A stretch of DNA of 61,867 nucleotides from Oscillospiraceae bacterium (GTDB taxonomy: Bacteria > Bacillota > Clostridia > Oscillospirales > JAAYXM01). Location of the stretch: contig JAFSIZ010000134.1 in assembly GCA_017439555.1 (NCBI GenBank), positions 1 to 61,867 of the forward strand, given 5' to 3'. The position numbers and the translations under genes are program-made. The first letter of the stretch is position 1, and each line of letters starts with the position of its first letter. The notes below the pieces were generated by a model that worked only from the letters and a program-made list of their open reading frames with translations, did no database searches and was not told where the DNA came from. Positions 33,850-42,368 of this stretch are shown here, in pieces.

Positions 33850-35016
33850 TTATCTGATGATTCTTGCACGTACAACATTGGAAAGAGCTGAAAGTGTGTT
33901 TACAAGCTCGTCGTCTGCCATATCGTCAAGATCAATCATTGTGTATGCCCAGTCACCGCGCGATGCGTTCTGCATATTTGCGATGTTGTGGTTGAGATCG
34001 GAAATTGCGGAAGTGATGCTGCTTACTGTGTTCGGGAGATTCTTATGGAGAACACAGATGCGGCTCTTTCCTGTAAAGGGCATTGAAACTGCAGGGAAGT
34101 TGACGGAATTCTTGATGTTTCCGCTTTCGATATACTCGCGGAGCTCATCAACTGCCATAACTGCGCAGTTTTCTTCGCTTTCAGGAGTGGATGCGCCGAG
34201 GTGGGGGAGAGCAACAACATTCTCAACACCGATGAGGTCAGCATCCGGGAAGTCTGTGATATACTTTGCAGCCTTGCCGCTTGCAAGAGCCTCAAGCATA
34301 TCTGCAGTGTTGACGAGAGTTCCGCGTGCGAAGTTGAGGATTCTGACTCCGTCCTTCATCTTTGAGAGGCTGTCTTTGTTTATCATTCCTGTTGTTGTGG
34401 GAGTTGCAGGAACGTGGATTGTGATATAATCACAGCTCTCATAAATCTCGTTGAGATCTGTGCAGTGGCGGATGGAACGTGATACGCTCCAGGCAGCTGC
34501 AACGGAGAGATACGGGTCATAGCCGAGAACCTTCATTCCGAGCTTTTCAGCAGCGTTTGCAACAAGAACACCGATTGCACCGAGACCGATAACACCGAGT
34601 GTCTTGCCCTGAATTTCGGGACCTACAAACTGTCCCTTACCCTTTTCGACAAGCTTACCTACTTCGTCGCCCTTATCCTTGAGCGTCTTTGCCCATTCAA
34701 TTCCCTCTGCCACCTTACGTGAGGAGAGGAAAAGACCTGCAAGAACAAGCTCCTTGACTGCATTTGCATTAGCACCGGGAGTGTTGAAAACAACGATACC
34801 TGCTTCTGCTGCACGGTCAAGGGGAATATTGTTTACGCCTGCACCTGCACGTGCGATGCAGAGAAGCTCGGGATTGAATTCCATAGAATGGAGATCGGCA
34901 CTTCTGACGAGGATTGCATCGGGGTTTGCGATGCTGTCGCCATAGCCGAAGGTGTCGGCAGGAAGACGGGAAAGTCCGTTCGCCGAAATCTTATTCATAA
35001 GCTGAACGTTATACAT
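33850..35016 (-). CDS. serA: D-3-phosphoglycerate dehydrogenase
   Basis: This 388-aa enzyme oxidises 3-phosphoglycerate to 3-phosphohydroxypyruvate with NAD, the first step of serine synthesis. The D-2-hydroxyacid dehydrogenase core shows the NAD loop GLGAIGVLVANAAEKLG, followed by GYDP, the substrate-binding RAGAGVNNI and NFARGTLVN, and the catalytic His in ALPHLGAST. Residues about 318-388 form a single ACT domain (RICVLHKNLPNTVSSITS), the shorter form of SerA that lacks the extra intervening domain. It lies 27 nt downstream of serC. The ACT domain may confer serine feedback inhibition. Confidence 0.95.
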   Translation of the reverse strand: MYNVQLMNKISANGLSRLPADTFGYGDSIANPDAILVRSADLHSMEFNPELLCIARAGAGVNNIPLDRAAEAGIVVFNTPGANANAVKELVLAGLFLSSRKVAEGIEWAKTLKDKGDEVGKLVEKGKGQFVGPEIQGKTLGVIGLGAIGVLVANAAEKLGMKVLGYDPYLSVAAAWSVSRSIRHCTDLNEIYESCDYITIHVPATPTTTGMINKDSLSKMKDGVRILNFARGTLVNTADMLEALASGKAAKYITDFPDADLIGVENVVALPHLGASTPESEENCAVMAVDELREYIESGNIKNSVNFPAVSMPFTGKSRICVLHKNLPNTVSSITSAISDLNHNIANMQNASRGDWAYTMIDLDDMADDELVNTLSALSNVVRARIIR

Positions 35017-35043
35017 TGAAGTTCATTCCTTTCGGATTATAGA

Positions 35044-36126
35044 TTACTTGTTTTTTGCTTCAAACTCACGCATGAATGCAACGAGCTTCTGGACACCCTC
35101 AACAGGCATTGCATTATAGATGGATGCGCGCATACCGCCGACTGAACGGTGACCCTTGAGAGTGAGAAGGCCGATAGCAGCTGCTTCCTTGACAAACTTT
35201 GCATCGAGCTCCTCGTTGCCTGTTCTGAAGGTTACGTTCATAAGTGAACGTGAGTCCTTTGCTGCGTGGGGGATGAAGAGCTTGCTCTCATCGAGGCAAT
35301 CATAGAGAAGTTTTGCCTTTGCACGGTTGATCTTCTCAAGCTCACCGATGCCGCCGAGGGATTCAATCCAGTCAAGAACAAGACCGCAGACATAAATCGG
35401 GTATGTGCTCGGTGTGTTATACATGGATTCTTTTTCCGCCATAACCTTCCAGTCCATAACTGTCGGTGTGTCGGGGCGTGCGTTTCCGAGAAGGTCCTCA
35501 CGTACGATAACAACTGTGAGACCTGCAGGAGCCATATTCTTCTGTGCACCTGCATAGATAACGCCATACTTTGTAACGTCAATCTCCTCGGAGAGGATGC
35601 AGGAGGACATATCAGCAACAAGCGGAACATTGCCCGTGTCGAGAACATAGTTCCAATGAGTTCCGAAGATTGTGTTATTCACGCAGATGTGAACATAGTC
35701 AGCATCGGGGGAGAGCGCAAGCTCGCTCTGTGCCGGGATACGGCTGAAGTTTTCGGGCTTTAAATCAGCAACGACATTTGCGATGCCATATTTCTTTCCT
35801 TCTTTTGCGGCGTTTCCTGAGAACTGACCTGTGATTATGTAGTCAGCCTTATTCTTCATAAGGTTCATCGGGATTGATGCGAACTGAAGCGATGCGCCGC
35901 CCTGGAGGAAGAGAACCTTATAATTTTCCGGGATGCCGAGAAGTTTGCGAAGCTTTGCTTCACAAGCCTTGATGATATCGTCATAAACCTTTGCGCGATG
36001 GCTCATTTCCATAACGGACATACCGGATCCGTTGTAGTTGAGCATCTCGTCGCGTGCGCGGCAGAGAACTGCTTCGGGGAGCATGGAAGGACCTGCGGAA
36101 AAGTTATAGACACGATTTTCAAACAT
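35044..36126 (-). CDS. serC: Phosphoserine aminotransferase
   Basis: This 360-aa PLP enzyme converts 3-phosphohydroxypyruvate and glutamate to phosphoserine. The start at 36126 has GGAGG 8 nt upstream; an upstream in-frame ATG at 36156 precedes that site and is rejected. Family motifs include RVYNFSAGPSMLP at the N-terminus, FLQGGASLQF, the PLP-lysine region IYAGAQKNMAPAGL, and GHRSVGGMRASIYNAMP near the end. It is the first gene of a two-gene operon with serA; phosphoserine phosphatase is not nearby. Confidence 0.95.
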   Translation of the reverse strand: MFENRVYNFSAGPSMLPEAVLCRARDEMLNYNGSGMSVMEMSHRAKVYDDIIKACEAKLRKLLGIPENYKVLFLQGGASLQFASIPMNLMKNKADYIITGQFSGNAAKEGKKYGIANVVADLKPENFSRIPAQSELALSPDADYVHICVNNTIFGTHWNYVLDTGNVPLVADMSSCILSEEIDVTKYGVIYAGAQKNMAPAGLTVVIVREDLLGNARPDTPTVMDWKVMAEKESMYNTPSTYPIYVCGLVLDWIESLGGIGELEKINRAKAKLLYDCLDESKLFIPHAAKDSRSLMNVTFRTGNEELDAKFVKEAAAIGLLTLKGHRSVGGMRASIYNAMPVEGVQKLVAFMREFEAKNK

Positions 36127-36176
36127 TTGAAAAACCTCCAAAAAATAATTTGCCATTTTACATTATATTAAATTAT

Positions 36177-36205
36177 ATTATATAACTACATCGCGCCGAT
36201 GTCAA
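36177..36205 (-). promoter_or_regulatory. Promoter of the serC-serA operon
   Basis: A perfect consensus on the minus strand: TTGACA (36200-36205), 17-bp spacer, TATAAT (36177-36182). The AraC-family gene just upstream has no clear terminator, so read-through is also possible. Confidence 0.88.
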
Positions 36206-36258
36206 TTAAAAAGTGAACGAAATGTGAAAAAAATAACGAGTGCGGTTTGGTTATAATG

Positions 36259-37095
36259 TCATAGCGTGCGTTCACTTCCGGATGGGGTGACGCCATATTT
36301 TTTAATGTAAGCGCGATAGAAGGCGGAATAGTCGCCGAATCCGCAGGCGGATGCAGCTTCGCTTGCGCGGATTCCGTCGTTTATATAGGACTTTGCAAGA
36401 AGAAGCCGCTTTGTCATAATATAGTCCCAGACGGTGGAGCCGGTTGCATTTTTAAAATTTCGGTAGAGCTGGGCTCGGCTCAAGAAGAATTTGTCGCAGA
36501 GCTGCTCAACAGATATTTCATTCGTCAGATTATTGTTTACATATTCTATTATATTTCTCATCTGCTCCGCATCCTTTGCAGAGGTGAGATACAGCTTTGC
36601 ATCAAAGAGTTTTTTGATCTCCGAAAGAATTGAAAAAAGAACAATTTTTGTGTTGAGCTCTGTTTCATAGGGAGTTTCTTTTTTTTGATGAATTCTTGTG
36701 AAAAGCTCATATATACCGGTAGGGGCAACAACCGACCTTTCATAAACATTATTTCTTCCGAGAGGTCGGTCAAAAAAAGGTGAGAGGAGATGCCTTTCCG
36801 GGTCTATGCTGTCAACTGTTGAAGCGGGAAAGTGATGTGATATGCGGTCATATGGTTCGTTTCCCACAAGGTCTGCCTTATGGGATTCACCGGGGCGCAT
36901 AAGGAAGATCTTTCCGTGTTCAAACTTGTGTCTTGCGCCTTCTGTTATATAATATCCGTCACCGCGGAATACGCAGAAAATCTCACATTCTTCGTGGACG
37001 TGCATCGAATGGGGGTCAAACGGCGGATAGCTCACAGAGCCACCGTAGGACGGATATTTTCCGCCTATTGCAGAGCTTTTGTTTCTTTGCGGCAT
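36259..37095 (-). CDS. AraC-family transcription regulator
   Basis: This 278-aa protein has an N-terminal cupin sensor domain (HVHEECEIFCVFRGDGYYI, LMRPGESHKA) and a C-terminal AraC double helix-turn-helix (EISVEQLCDKFFLSRAQLYR, ASEAASACGFGDYSAFYRAY). The His/Glu pattern of the cupin may bind a sugar or metal. GGAGG precedes the start. It is divergent from the putative sugar-catabolic operon at 37227, with both promoters in a 130-bp gap, so it very probably controls that operon in response to its substrate. Confidence 0.92.
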   Translation of the reverse strand: MPQRNKSSAIGGKYPSYGGSVSYPPFDPHSMHVHEECEIFCVFRGDGYYITEGARHKFEHGKIFLMRPGESHKADLVGNEPYDRISHHFPASTVDSIDPERHLLSPFFDRPLGRNNVYERSVVAPTGIYELFTRIHQKKETPYETELNTKIVLFSILSEIKKLFDAKLYLTSAKDAEQMRNIIEYVNNNLTNEISVEQLCDKFFLSRAQLYRNFKNATGSTVWDYIMTKRLLLAKSYINDGIRASEAASACGFGDYSAFYRAYIKKYGVTPSGSERTL

Positions 37096-37116
37096 AATTC
37101 CACCTCCATAGGTGAT

Positions 37117-37145
37117 ATTATAAACCTTGATGATACGATTTGCAA
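37117..37145 (-). promoter_or_regulatory. Promoter of the AraC-family gene
   Basis: Minus-strand TTGCAA (37140-37145), 17-bp spacer, TATAAT (37117-37122). Confidence 0.75.
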
Positions 37146-37168
37146 TATTAAAGTTTGATTATATGCCA

Positions 37169-37197
37169 TTGACTTGCATTCTGTATTGTTGTATTAT
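37169..37197 (+). promoter_or_regulatory. Promoter of the putative sugar-catabolic operon
   Basis: TTGACT (37169-37174), 17-bp spacer, TATTAT (37192-37197), 29 nt before the first start codon. The regulator's binding site probably lies in the same gap. Confidence 0.75.
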
Positions 37198-37226
37198 AAG
37201 GGCAACGGATAAAGGAAGTGGTTAAG

Positions 37227-38213
37227 ATGAAGAAAGTTCCGATCAGTTTCAGAATAGACGATCCGGCACCGGTGTACTCAACGTTTTATACACACAGAGC
37301 CAACCATCTTACAGACTATGGCGAGCCGATTCTTGAAAAGTTCCCGAATTCGTTTCTCTTTGATTTCTGCGATATGATTGAACGCAACGGTATGAAGGGG
37401 AAATTCAGCATTGTTCCGATGGTTGCAAATCAGGGAGATATCATAAACGGTCTCGGCGATGTGCCGAGGGAAGAGATTGATGAGTGGCTCGATACCGTAA
37501 AGAAGAGAGTTGCACCGCGATTTACGATATGCCCCGAGATGCTTACCCACTCAATGGCGATAGACATCAAAACCGGCAAAGCGCTTGATGAAAATGAAAA
37601 CGAGTGGTCTCAGCATCAGAGCCGTGAAACACTCACGCCATATATTGCAAAAGCTCTCTCGCTTTTGAAAGAAGCAGGCTTTGATGTTTTCGGGGTTACT
37701 TCTCCTTGGCGCTTCGGATTTGATGTAAGGGATGAGTATGCAATATCAATATCCGATGCAGTATATGAGGTTTGCGGCAAAGAGAACGCCTGGTTTACAC
37801 TTGGGGGGCTTCCCATGCCGGCCGCTGCAAAGGCATGGGTAGAGGTTGAAAGAGACGGAAGATGCCTTGTATCAATCCCTTCAACAACAGAAGACAGAAC
37901 CTGGCAGATACTTACAGACGGAGATATGAGCGAGGAAGCAATTTTGAAATGCGCCGATGCTTACATAACCGAGGACGGACGCGACGGCGACATAATCCGT
38001 GTGCTTGAAAACGGCGGCTGGCCGATAATGATATCCCACTGGCAGAGTATGTATACAAACGGTTCATCCGCAGGTCTTCGCGCAATAGACATTGTCGGGA
38101 AGCGTATAAAGAAAAATCTCTCAGACAGAGTTGAGTGGATGAGCTTTGAGGAAATAATGAATATGGTTATTGCAGATAAAGCGGCTTATCCGAAGCCGGT
38201 CTTTAATGATTAG
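37227..38213 (+). CDS. NodB-like polysaccharide deacetylase-superfamily protein
   Basis: This 328-aa cytoplasmic protein starts at ATG 37227 with AAGGAAGTGG upstream; GTG 37218 is rejected. It begins with KVPISFRIDDPAP, reminiscent of the first metal-binding Asp motif of NodB-like barrels, followed by GMKGKFSIVPM, a TH-S motif (EMLTHSMAID) and an aromatic strand end (VTSPWRFGFDV), then IMISHWQSMY. This suggests a seven-stranded barrel that binds a metal and a carbohydrate. It opens an operon with sugar isomerases, so it may hydrolyse or deacetylate a small sugar compound rather than a polymer. Exact family uncertain. Confidence 0.65.
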   Translation: MKKVPISFRIDDPAPVYSTFYTHRANHLTDYGEPILEKFPNSFLFDFCDMIERNGMKGKFSIVPMVANQGDIINGLGDVPREEIDEWLDTVKKRVAPRFTICPEMLTHSMAIDIKTGKALDENENEWSQHQSRETLTPYIAKALSLLKEAGFDVFGVTSPWRFGFDVRDEYAISISDAVYEVCGKENAWFTLGGLPMPAAAKAWVEVERDGRCLVSIPSTTEDRTWQILTDGDMSEEAILKCADAYITEDGRDGDIIRVLENGGWPIMISHWQSMYTNGSSAGLRAIDIVGKRIKKNLSDRVEWMSFEEIMNMVIADKAAYPKPVFND

Positions 38214-38220
38214 TATGGTG

Positions 38221-38237
38221 TAACGCATTTGGCGTTA
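38221..38237 (+). promoter_or_regulatory. Short inverted repeat between operon genes
   Basis: TAACGC and GCGTTA flank the 5-nt centre ATTTG. This is either a small hairpin in the mRNA or a binding site for the operon's regulator. Confidence 0.4.
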
Positions 38238-38267
38238 TAAATATAAAGTGAATGAGGAGAAAAAACT

Positions 38268-39101
38268 ATGAGTATTTTTAAGCTTTGTGCCTTTGCTGAC
38301 GAGGCGGATCCGGCAATTTCAGGTCAGATTGAAGCTCTCCACGACAACGATATTGAGCTTATAGAGCTCCGTGGCGTTGAGGGGAGAAATATGACAGAGC
38401 TTACTGTCAAGGAGATGCGTGAGCTTCGCAACAGATTCGACAACGAGGGAATAAAGGTTTGGTCAATGGGTTCTCCCATAGGTAAGGTTGAGATTGAGGG
38501 TGATTTTGAAAAGCACCTTGAGCTTTACCGTCATACTCTTGAGCTCTCAAAGGTAGCAGGTGCAGAGAAAATGAGAATTTTCAGCTTCTTTATGAAGCCT
38601 GAGGAAGCACCGAAATATAAAGACGAGGTTATCGACAGACTCGGCAAAATGGTTGAGCTTGCAAAGGATGCAGGTATCGTTCTCTGCCATGAGAATGAGA
38701 AGGATATCTACGGTGACATTCCGGAGCGCTGCGCCGATATCCATAAGGCTCTTCCTGAGCTTCGCGCAGTATTTGACCCTGCTAACTTCGTTCAGTGCGG
38801 AGCTGATACATTAAAGGCATGGGATATTCTCGCTCCCTATATCGAATATCTCCATATGAAGGATTCTGATGCAGATATGATTATCGTTCCTGCAGGTAAG
38901 GGTGTTGCAAACATTCCGAAGATTTTGGAGAATTATGCCGCAATCGGCGGCGGAGTTATCACACTTGAGCCGCATCTCTTCGAGTTTGTCGGTCTTGCAG
39001 GTCTTGAGCGCGAGGGCGCAACCTCCGTTATCGGAAATAACTATGAAACAAAGCGCGAAGCATTCGATGCAGGCGTTAATGCACTTAAGGCGCTTATATA
39101 A
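38268..39101 (+). CDS. Sugar phosphate isomerase/epimerase family TIM-barrel protein
   Basis: This 277-aa protein shows the xylose-isomerase-like barrel of the AP endonuclease 2 superfamily: ELIELRGVEGRN (strand 2), KVWSMGSPIGKVE (strand 3), AGIVLCHENEKDIYGD with metal-binding His and Glu, AVFDPANFVQCG with metal-binding Asp, and YLHMKDSDADM with His and Asp. One divalent metal is expected. Members interconvert keto and aldo sugars, 3-keto sugars or inosose. A strong ribosome binding site (GAGGAG) is present and the next gene follows after 13 nt. It works with the oxidoreductase of this operon, perhaps on a 3-keto-sugar intermediate. Confidence 0.85.
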   Translation: MSIFKLCAFADEADPAISGQIEALHDNDIELIELRGVEGRNMTELTVKEMRELRNRFDNEGIKVWSMGSPIGKVEIEGDFEKHLELYRHTLELSKVAGAEKMRIFSFFMKPEEAPKYKDEVIDRLGKMVELAKDAGIVLCHENEKDIYGDIPERCADIHKALPELRAVFDPANFVQCGADTLKAWDILAPYIEYLHMKDSDADMIIVPAGKGVANIPKILENYAAIGGGVITLEPHLFEFVGLAGLEREGATSVIGNNYETKREAFDAGVNALKALI

Positions 39102-39114
39102 GGAGGTGAAGAAA

Positions 39115-39969
39115 ATGCTTTGGGAAAATTTGAAATCATCTGAATTTCCGGAGGCGGTCAAAAAATCGAAGGGGGTCTGCGTGATTCCTCTCGGTGCGAT
39201 GGAAAAACACGGCCCGCATATGCCGGTGGGAACGGACAACATAATCGCAGAGAGAACAACGCTTCTTGCTGCAGAGCGCGAGCCTGTCGTCGTTTTCCCC
39301 ACCTTCCATTTCGGCCAGGTAAACGGGCTTCAGCATTTTGACGGTTCGATCTGTCTTTCGCAAAGGCTTACACTGGAGCTTTTTGATGAAATCTGCGATG
39401 AAATTGCAAGAAGCGGATTCAAGAAGATTCTTCTTCTCAATTCCCACGGCGGAAACCCTGCAATTGCACAGTGCATCTGCAATCAGGCGCTTGAGAAAAA
39501 GCGCGACTACGTCGTTGCATTTGCGGAGTCCTATTGGACATACCCGAAGGATTTGCAGAAAGCTCTCAAGGAAAGACGCGAAGATTTTCCGTATATAACG
39601 GATGAAGACGTCGCAATCGTTGAGGATTATTTCTCAAAGCCGCGTCAGGCATTTCATGCGGATTTTGATGAGGCGCTTCTTGTCCACGATGCAGACCCGA
39701 CACTTGTCGATATGAGCAAAATGGGAGACGAGGACGGGGAGAGCACCCATAAGTCAGATCACCTCACCGAAGCAAAGATATACACGGGAAGAAACTGGTT
39801 CATAAATTTCCCGAATTCCTTCAGCGCATCGCATTTTCCGTATGTCAACGAGCGACTTGCCCGCGCATACACGGAAATAAGAGTCGATTATATCGCAAGT
39901 GTGCTGAAGGCATTCAAGGATGATACCACCCTTCTCCAAGCAAACGAAGAGTGGAACAAAAGCTGGTAA
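39115..39969 (+). CDS. Creatininase-family protein
   Basis: This 284-aa protein has AAGGAGG 7 nt before ATG 39115. It shows the creatininase signature: VIPLGAMEKHGPHMPVGTDN (metal-binding Glu, His and Asp) and LLLNSHGGNPAIAQC (His of the NSHGGN motif). Members are metal-dependent amidohydrolases or lactonases; in sugar operons they often open lactone or cyclic amide rings. A creatinine substrate is unlikely in this context. The catalytic residues appear complete. Confidence 0.88.
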   Translation: MLWENLKSSEFPEAVKKSKGVCVIPLGAMEKHGPHMPVGTDNIIAERTTLLAAEREPVVVFPTFHFGQVNGLQHFDGSICLSQRLTLELFDEICDEIARSGFKKILLLNSHGGNPAIAQCICNQALEKKRDYVVAFAESYWTYPKDLQKALKERREDFPYITDEDVAIVEDYFSKPRQAFHADFDEALLVHDADPTLVDMSKMGDEDGESTHKSDHLTEAKIYTGRNWFINFPNSFSASHFPYVNERLARAYTEIRVDYIASVLKAFKDDTTLLQANEEWNKSW

Positions 39970-40006
39970 ATTGTTAAATTAAAAATAAAAAAGGAGAGAA
40001 AAAACA

Positions 40007-40792
40007 ATGCAGATTGGAGCACAGCTTTACACAGTACACGAACATACAAAGACTCTTGAGGATTTTTCCGCAACCCTCAAAAAGGTAGCAGATATCGGAT
40101 ATAAGTCTGTTCAGGTATCGGGCACTTGTCCGTATGAGCCGGAATGGCTTCGCGATGAGCTTGCAAAGAATGACCTCAAGTGCGTTATCACTCACATAGC
40201 TCCGAAGAGGATTGTTGAGGAGACAGAGCTTGTTGTCAAGCAGCACGAAATCTTCGGCTGTAAGCACATCGGAATCGGCGGACTTCCCCTTGAGATGCGC
40301 GGAAGCCTTGAGGGCTATGAAGCATTCAAGAAGGAATATCTTCCTGCAGCACTCAAGATGCGTGACCTCGGCGCAAAGCTTATGTATCATAACCACTGGT
40401 TTGAGTTTGACAAGCTCGACGGCAAGGACGTTATCGAGAGAATTCTTGAAGACTTCCCGGAGGATTCCATAGACTTCACGCTCGACCTCGGTTGGGCAGC
40501 ATTTGCAGGTAAAGATGTTCTTGAGCTTATAAAGATGCTCGATGGCAGACTTTCAAGAATCCACCTCAAGGACTTTGCAGATAAGCCTGAGGACGGAAGC
40601 ATCGACACAGTTGCATATCTCCGCCCGATCTATGAAGGCAAGCTTGATTATGATGCATATATCAATGCTCTTGCAAAAACAAATTGTGAATATATGCTTG
40701 TTGAGCAGGACTACAGCTATGATGAATGTGCATTTGATTGCCTTAAGCGCAGCTATGAGAACGTAACAAAGCGTTTTCCCAACGTTAAGTAA
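40007..40792 (+). CDS. Sugar phosphate isomerase/epimerase family protein, second copy
   Basis: This 261-aa barrel protein is typical of the IolE/YcjR-type family: MQIGAQLYTVHEHTKTLEDF at the N-terminus, KSVQVSGTCPYEP, KLMYHNHWFEFDK with metal-binding His, DFTLDLGWAAFAG with Asp, RIHLKDFADKP with His and Asp, and MLVEQDYSYDECAF with the last Glu. The ribosome binding site is AAGGAGAG. Relatives epimerise or dehydrate 3-keto sugars. It stands just before a Gfo/Idh oxidoreductase, a frequent pair in degradation of gut glycosides. Confidence 0.88.
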   Translation: MQIGAQLYTVHEHTKTLEDFSATLKKVADIGYKSVQVSGTCPYEPEWLRDELAKNDLKCVITHIAPKRIVEETELVVKQHEIFGCKHIGIGGLPLEMRGSLEGYEAFKKEYLPAALKMRDLGAKLMYHNHWFEFDKLDGKDVIERILEDFPEDSIDFTLDLGWAAFAGKDVLELIKMLDGRLSRIHLKDFADKPEDGSIDTVAYLRPIYEGKLDYDAYINALAKTNCEYMLVEQDYSYDECAFDCLKRSYENVTKRFPNVK

Positions 40793-40812
40793 TAAAAAGG
40801 AGATATCGGAAA

Positions 40813-41985
40813 ATGGATAAGGTAAGACTTGGTATTATCGGTTACGGCAATATGGGCACACCGACTGCGAAAGAAATCATTATTGATAAGCAGTGCCCTG
40901 AGGTTGAAGTAACCGCAATCTGCGATCTCAAGCAGGAACGCCTTGATGCTGCAAAGGAAGTATTCAAGGATGTTGAGGGTATTGAGTATTACACAGATGT
41001 TGATACTATGCTTTCTGCCGGTGTTGTTGATGCGGTATACATAGCGGTTCCTCATTATGACCATCCTGTTGTTGCAATGAAGGCTTTTGAAAAGGGAATC
41101 CACGTAATCCTTGAAAAACCGGCAGGTGTTTATACAAAGGCAGTAAGAGAAATGAACGTAGCTGCCGAAAAGGCAGGCGTAAAGTTCGGAATTATGTTCC
41201 AGTGCAGAACAAATCCGCTTTTCCGCAAGATGAAGGAAATCCTTTCTTCGGGTAAATACGGCCAGATAAGATCAGTAAACTGGCTCATCACAACCTGGTT
41301 CCGCTCACAGCAGTATTATGATTCAGGTGCATGGCGTGCAACCTGGGCAGGCGAAGGCGGAGGTGTTCTTCTCAACCAGTGTCCGCATCAGCTCGATCTT
41401 CTCCAGTGGTTCTGCGGAATGCCCGAGGAGATCTATGCAAAGTGCTCTGTTGCTCAGTGGCACGATGTTGAGATTGAAGACGATGTTGTTGCAGTTCTCA
41501 AATATAAGAACGGCGCAATGGGAAGCTTTATCACCTCAACAGGTATCCGACCGGGAACAAACCGCCTCGAGGTTGCTCTCGATAAGGGAACGGTCATTAT
41601 GGAAAACAACACGATTACCGTCAACGAACTCAGTGTTGACCTTTCTGAATACACAGGAAAAGAACCGACTCATATCGTTCCGGCTCCTCAGACAACAAAG
41701 ATTGTATACGAGTGCGAAAGCAATAAGATCAGCGGACATTGCATGATGATAAATGCTCTTGCAGGTGCAATTCTCCGCGGTACAGAGCTTTATGCAACTG
41801 CAGAGGACGGACTCAACGAGCTCACACTCTCCAATGCAATGTATCTCTCCTCATGGACAGATTCAACAATCAAGCTCCCGATGGATGAGGACCTCTTCTA
41901 TGAAGAACTTCAGAAGAGAGTTGCAACCTCAAAGCATAAGGTTGCTGAAGAAACATATATCGACGCAAAGAGCATCTTTGCTTAA
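40813..41985 (+). CDS. Gfo/Idh/MocA-family oxidoreductase
   Basis: This 390-aa enzyme has the NAD(P)-binding Rossmann loop LGIIGYGNMGTPTAKE (residues 5-20), the family motif GIHVILEKPAGVYTKAVREM with catalytic Lys, and the substrate-domain sequence GGGVLLNQCPHQLDLLQWF with the conserved His. The last gene of the operon, it ends before a strong terminator. It probably oxidises a sugar or cyclitol to a keto form, which the neighbouring isomerases and hydrolases then process. Confidence 0.92.
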   Translation: MDKVRLGIIGYGNMGTPTAKEIIIDKQCPEVEVTAICDLKQERLDAAKEVFKDVEGIEYYTDVDTMLSAGVVDAVYIAVPHYDHPVVAMKAFEKGIHVILEKPAGVYTKAVREMNVAAEKAGVKFGIMFQCRTNPLFRKMKEILSSGKYGQIRSVNWLITTWFRSQQYYDSGAWRATWAGEGGGVLLNQCPHQLDLLQWFCGMPEEIYAKCSVAQWHDVEIEDDVVAVLKYKNGAMGSFITSTGIRPGTNRLEVALDKGTVIMENNTITVNELSVDLSEYTGKEPTHIVPAPQTTKIVYECESNKISGHCMMINALAGAILRGTELYATAEDGLNELTLSNAMYLSSWTDSTIKLPMDEDLFYEELQKRVATSKHKVAEETYIDAKSIFA

Positions 41986-42011
41986 ATCGCTTTTCTCATC
42001 ATTCACCATAA

Positions 42012-42057
42012 GGAAACGGCGCAGGCGGAAATTTTCCGTCGGCGCCGTTTTCTTTTT
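42012..42057 (+). terminator. Terminator of the sugar-catabolic operon
   Basis: GAAACGGCGC (42013-42022) pairs with GCGCCGTTTT (42042-42051), with an inner helix of GGCGGAAA/TTTTCCGTC, followed by TTTTCTTTTT. Confidence 0.9.
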
Positions 42058-42062
42058 CAGAC

Positions 42063-42121
42063 TTGACAATATCCGACAGAAGTGTTATCATACAATCAAA
42101 CGATTGAACGATTGTTCAATC
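42063..42121 (+). promoter_or_regulatory. Promoter and ArsR-type operator of the metal operon
   Basis: TTGACA (42063-42068), 17-bp spacer, TATCAT (42086-42091). Directly downstream is the palindrome ATTGAAC-GATT-GTTCAAT (42103-42120), a typical operator for ArsR/SmtB-type metal sensors. The regulator encoded as the third gene of the operon would block transcription until metal is bound. Confidence 0.8.
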
Positions 42122-42146
42122 ATAATAAAAAGGAGGCTGCTCTGTT

Positions 42147-42365
42147 ATGACAAAGACATATAAGATTGAGGTTGATTGCGCGAACTGCGCAAACAAGATG
42201 GAAGAGGTGGCGAACAAGGTCGCCGGGGTAAAGAGCGCAGTTGTCAATTTTATGGCGCTGAAAATGAAGGTTGAGTTTGAAGAAGGCGCAGAGGTTGCTG
42301 CGGTTATGAAGGATGTTCTCGCCGCTTGCCGCAAGGTTGAGAGCGATTGTGAGATTTATTTTTAA
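42147..42365 (+). CDS. Heavy-metal-associated (HMA) domain protein
   Basis: This 72-aa protein is a complete ferredoxin-like HMA domain with the metal site CANCANKM near residues 11-18 (Cys-x-x-Cys) in place of the usual GMxCxxC. It is probably a soluble metallochaperone or a detached N-terminal domain of the P-type ATPase encoded 3 nt downstream, which lacks one. GGAGG is present. It is expressed from the ArsR-type operator. Confidence 0.92.
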   Translation: MTKTYKIEVDCANCANKMEEVANKVAGVKSAVVNFMALKMKVEFEEGAEVAAVMKDVLAACRKVESDCEIYF

Positions 42366-42368
42366 GCG

